Shown: piece by piece, positions 32,670-33,748 of the stretch | Layout of the letters: the number at the start of each line of letters is the position of its first letter | How positions within the stretch are numbered: the stretch's first letter is position 1 | DNA from: Planctomycetota bacterium | Lineage (GTDB): Bacteria > Planctomycetota > JACQVX01 | Assembly (NCBI GenBank): GCA_016209495.1 | Contig: JACQVX010000210.1 | Location: 1 to 33,748 of the forward strand | DNA: 33,748 nt | Direction: 5' to 3' | Program-made: the position numbers and the translations under genes | The notes under the pieces: model-generated | Seen by the model: the letters and a program-made list of their open reading frames with translations, nothing else | The model's database searches: none | Told to the model about the DNA's origin: nothing

Positions 32670-32707
32670 CGACATCTCCTGAGGAGTCGGGCGGGAAACG
32701 GGGCGCA

Positions 32708-32735
32708 ATTCTAGCGGGCGGGGTGGGGCAGTCAA
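32708..32735 (-). promoter_or_regulatory. Sigma-70-type promoter of the kelch lipoprotein gene
   Basis: TTGACT (32735-32730), 16-bp spacer and TAGAAT (32713-32708) on the - strand predict a leader of ~32 nt ending in the AGGAG site before ATG 32669. Confidence 0.75.
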
Positions 32736-32747
32736 AGCTCGTCGCCA

Positions 32748-32753
32748 TAGAAT
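32748..32753 (+). promoter_or_regulatory. -10 element candidate very close to the start of the Cys-containing protein
   Basis: TAGAAT ends 11 bp before ATG 32765, so the transcript would begin about 5 nt before, or at, the start codon. The gene also lacks a Shine-Dalgarno. The -35 at 17-bp spacing (GGGGCA) is weak. Confidence 0.4.
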
Positions 32754-32764
32754 GGTCCCCAACC

Positions 32765-33343
32765 ATGGCAGTGCCCCCCCGGATCCTCCGGCCCCGCCGC
32801 TACCTCCTCTGGGCCACCCCCCGTGACGAATGTGGAGGGAGGTCCGGATCGAAGGCCATACCCTTCGAGGTGACCCGCGACTTCGAGGAGGACCTCCTTC
32901 CCCTCTGCCCCACGGCCTCCCGCTGTCCCGACGAGCGGGAGTCGAATCCGAATCCGCTGGGGCACCCGGTCCCGGAGACCTGCCCCTATCGTTTCCCTGA
33001 CAAGGGGTCCTGCATCGCCCGGTACAACCGGACGGCCCTGACCCGGGCCAGCTTCGACCCCGCCGAGGCACGGCGCGCCGCCGGCTACCTGGAGGTCATG
33101 GGCTACGCCGTGGCGTGGGAGGAGCTGGGGCCGGAGGAGCTGGAGGCGCGGACCGGTGGCCGCATCGTCATGGCCCATGGAAAGGTCTACCACTTCCACG
33201 AGCTGCGGCAGGAGGCCGGTCCCCCGGGCCTTCCGCTGGTCCTCATCCGGAACCCCTACCGGGACGAGCGGGAACCGGACGCCGGCGACCCCGAGGGTTC
33301 CGCCTGGGACCTGCGCCACCCGCCGGACGGCGACCGCCGTTGA
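32765..33343 (+). CDS. Hypothetical protein with five N-terminal cysteines
   Basis: The 192-residue product starts at ATG 32765, diverging from the kelch lipoprotein gene. Cysteines at 23, 48, 54, 73 and 83 cluster in the N-terminal half (LCPTASRCP and ETCPYRFPDKGSC), suggesting zinc, an Fe-S cluster or disulfides. Residues ~95-165 look like a compact alpha/beta domain (GYLEVMGYAVAWEELG, GRIVMAHGKVYHFHELR). There is no signal peptide or membrane helix, so it is cytoplasmic. The C-terminal ~20 residues are acidic and Pro-rich. No family is recognised. Its stop codon lies inside the -35 of the tRNA-Cys promoter. Codon use matches its neighbours. Confidence 0.7.
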   Translation: MAVPPRILRPRRYLLWATPRDECGGRSGSKAIPFEVTRDFEEDLLPLCPTASRCPDERESNPNPLGHPVPETCPYRFPDKGSCIARYNRTALTRASFDPAEARRAAGYLEVMGYAVAWEELGPEELEARTGGRIVMAHGKVYHFHELRQEAGPPGLPLVLIRNPYRDEREPDAGDPEGSAWDLRHPPDGDRR

Positions 33344-33367
33344 CAGGCCCACCCGCCCCGCTATGAT
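33340..33367 (+). promoter_or_regulatory. Strong promoter of tRNA-Cys
   Basis: Perfect TTGACA (33340-33345), 16-bp spacer and TATGAT (33362-33367). The TGA stop of the upstream gene (33341-33343) is embedded in the -35 box. The mature tRNA begins 31 bp after the -10. Confidence 0.85.
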
Positions 33368-33397
33368 CCCCGCGGACCCGCCCCGCGGGCGTGTCTC

Positions 33398-33473
33398 GGT
33401 GGCGTACCCAAGTGGCCAAGGGGACGGATTGCAAATCCGTTATTCCCGGGTTCAAATCCCGGCGCCACCTCCA
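33398..33473 (+). tRNA. tRNA-Cys (anticodon GCA)
   Basis: 76 nt including encoded CCA. The acceptor GGTGGCG pairs with CGCCACC, the discriminator is U73 as expected for cysteine, the anticodon stem is CGGAT-TGCAAAT-type with GCA, and the T arm is CCGGG-TTCAAAT-CCCGG. It has its own promoter. Confidence 0.96.
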
Positions 33474-33609
33474 GCAGGACGGCCCGTGAGTGTCGCGATG
33501 ACGGCCTGAACGGCCACCCCCACCTCCCCCACAGGCTGCTCCAATGGACACCCGAGCGCACGAAAGTGAACCCGGGGCGGCTATGCCCCTCTGGAAGGGG
33601 GGAGAGGCC

Positions 33610-33748
33610 GTGGCCGGGAAGGGGCAATGCCGTTCGTGGGGGACCATGGCGCTCGTGTCGGCTGCCCTGGCCGGCTGCGGGAGGACCGGCGGCCCTCCCC
33701 CCAGCCCCGCGTCCATGACCACGTCCGCGTCCACACCCACCCCCGCGC
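33610..33748 (+). CDS. Lipoprotein, N-terminal part (runs off the window)
   Basis: GTG 33610 follows GGGAGAGG by a few nt and gives a leader with basic residues (MAGKGQCRSW), a hydrophobic core and lipobox LAGC (Cys23). ATG 33646 is an alternative but would leave no basic n-region. A Ser/Thr/Pro-rich spacer follows and the frame is open to the window end. Function cannot be judged. Confidence 0.6.
   Translation, partial: MAGKGQCRSWGTMALVSAALAGCGRTGGPPPSPASMTTSASTPTPA

Overview
The window comes from a very GC-rich (by eye above 70%) Gram-negative bacterium. Evidence for this is a FadL-type outer-membrane porin, at least six lipoprotein signal peptides, and frequent GTG and TTG starts. HDOD/receiver signalling proteins, NHL and kelch propeller lipoproteins and an APS-kinase-like operon would fit a deltaproteobacterial, myxobacterial or similar environmental lineage. 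No ribosomal marker is present, so the assignment is tentative.

Layout. (1) 1-7634, + strand: a tandem array of at least four paralogous signalling proteins. Each full copy has a degenerate receiver, an HDOD domain, a second degenerate receiver, a Pro/Ala/Thr linker and a C-terminal receiver; the first copy is cut by the window edge. (2) 15816-7585, - strand: a CehA/McbA-like PHP-domain lipoprotein, a histidine kinase and OmpR-type regulator, a fatty acid desaturase, a FadL-family porin, a large lipoprotein and a small membrane protein. This looks like an envelope and lipid block. (3) 15946-21027, + strand: a tightly packed five-gene operon with a histidine phosphatase, an APS-kinase-like kinase, a SAM methyltransferase, a PEP-synthase-like phosphotransferase and a LicC-like nucleotidyltransferase. 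Four of the five match the enzyme types that build the O-methyl phosphoramidate capsule modification of Campylobacter jejuni. This is the most interesting system in the window.

(4) 21028-21713: 609 bases without an intact gene separate that operon from an initiator tRNA. They hold a strong hairpin, a deletion-scarred tyrosine integrase, a second hairpin, an 11-bp tandem duplication and a terminator. They are followed by tRNA-fMet with a near-consensus promoter and a membrane-anchored coiled-coil/HTH protein, all on the - strand. (5) 22671-30189, + strand: asparagine synthetase, a small lipoprotein and a 1656-residue lipoprotein with nine Ig-like and about twelve NHL repeats, joined by ATGA/GTGA stop-start overlaps. 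(6) 32669-30198, - strand: a kelch lipoprotein converging on the giant one. (7) 32765-end, + strand: a Cys-containing hypothetical protein, tRNA-Cys and the start of another lipoprotein.

Several promoters have a TTGACx -35, exactly 16 bp, and a TAgaAT/TAtgAT/TAGGAT -10. They sit before both tRNAs, the PHP lipoprotein and the kelch lipoprotein, and help define transcription units.
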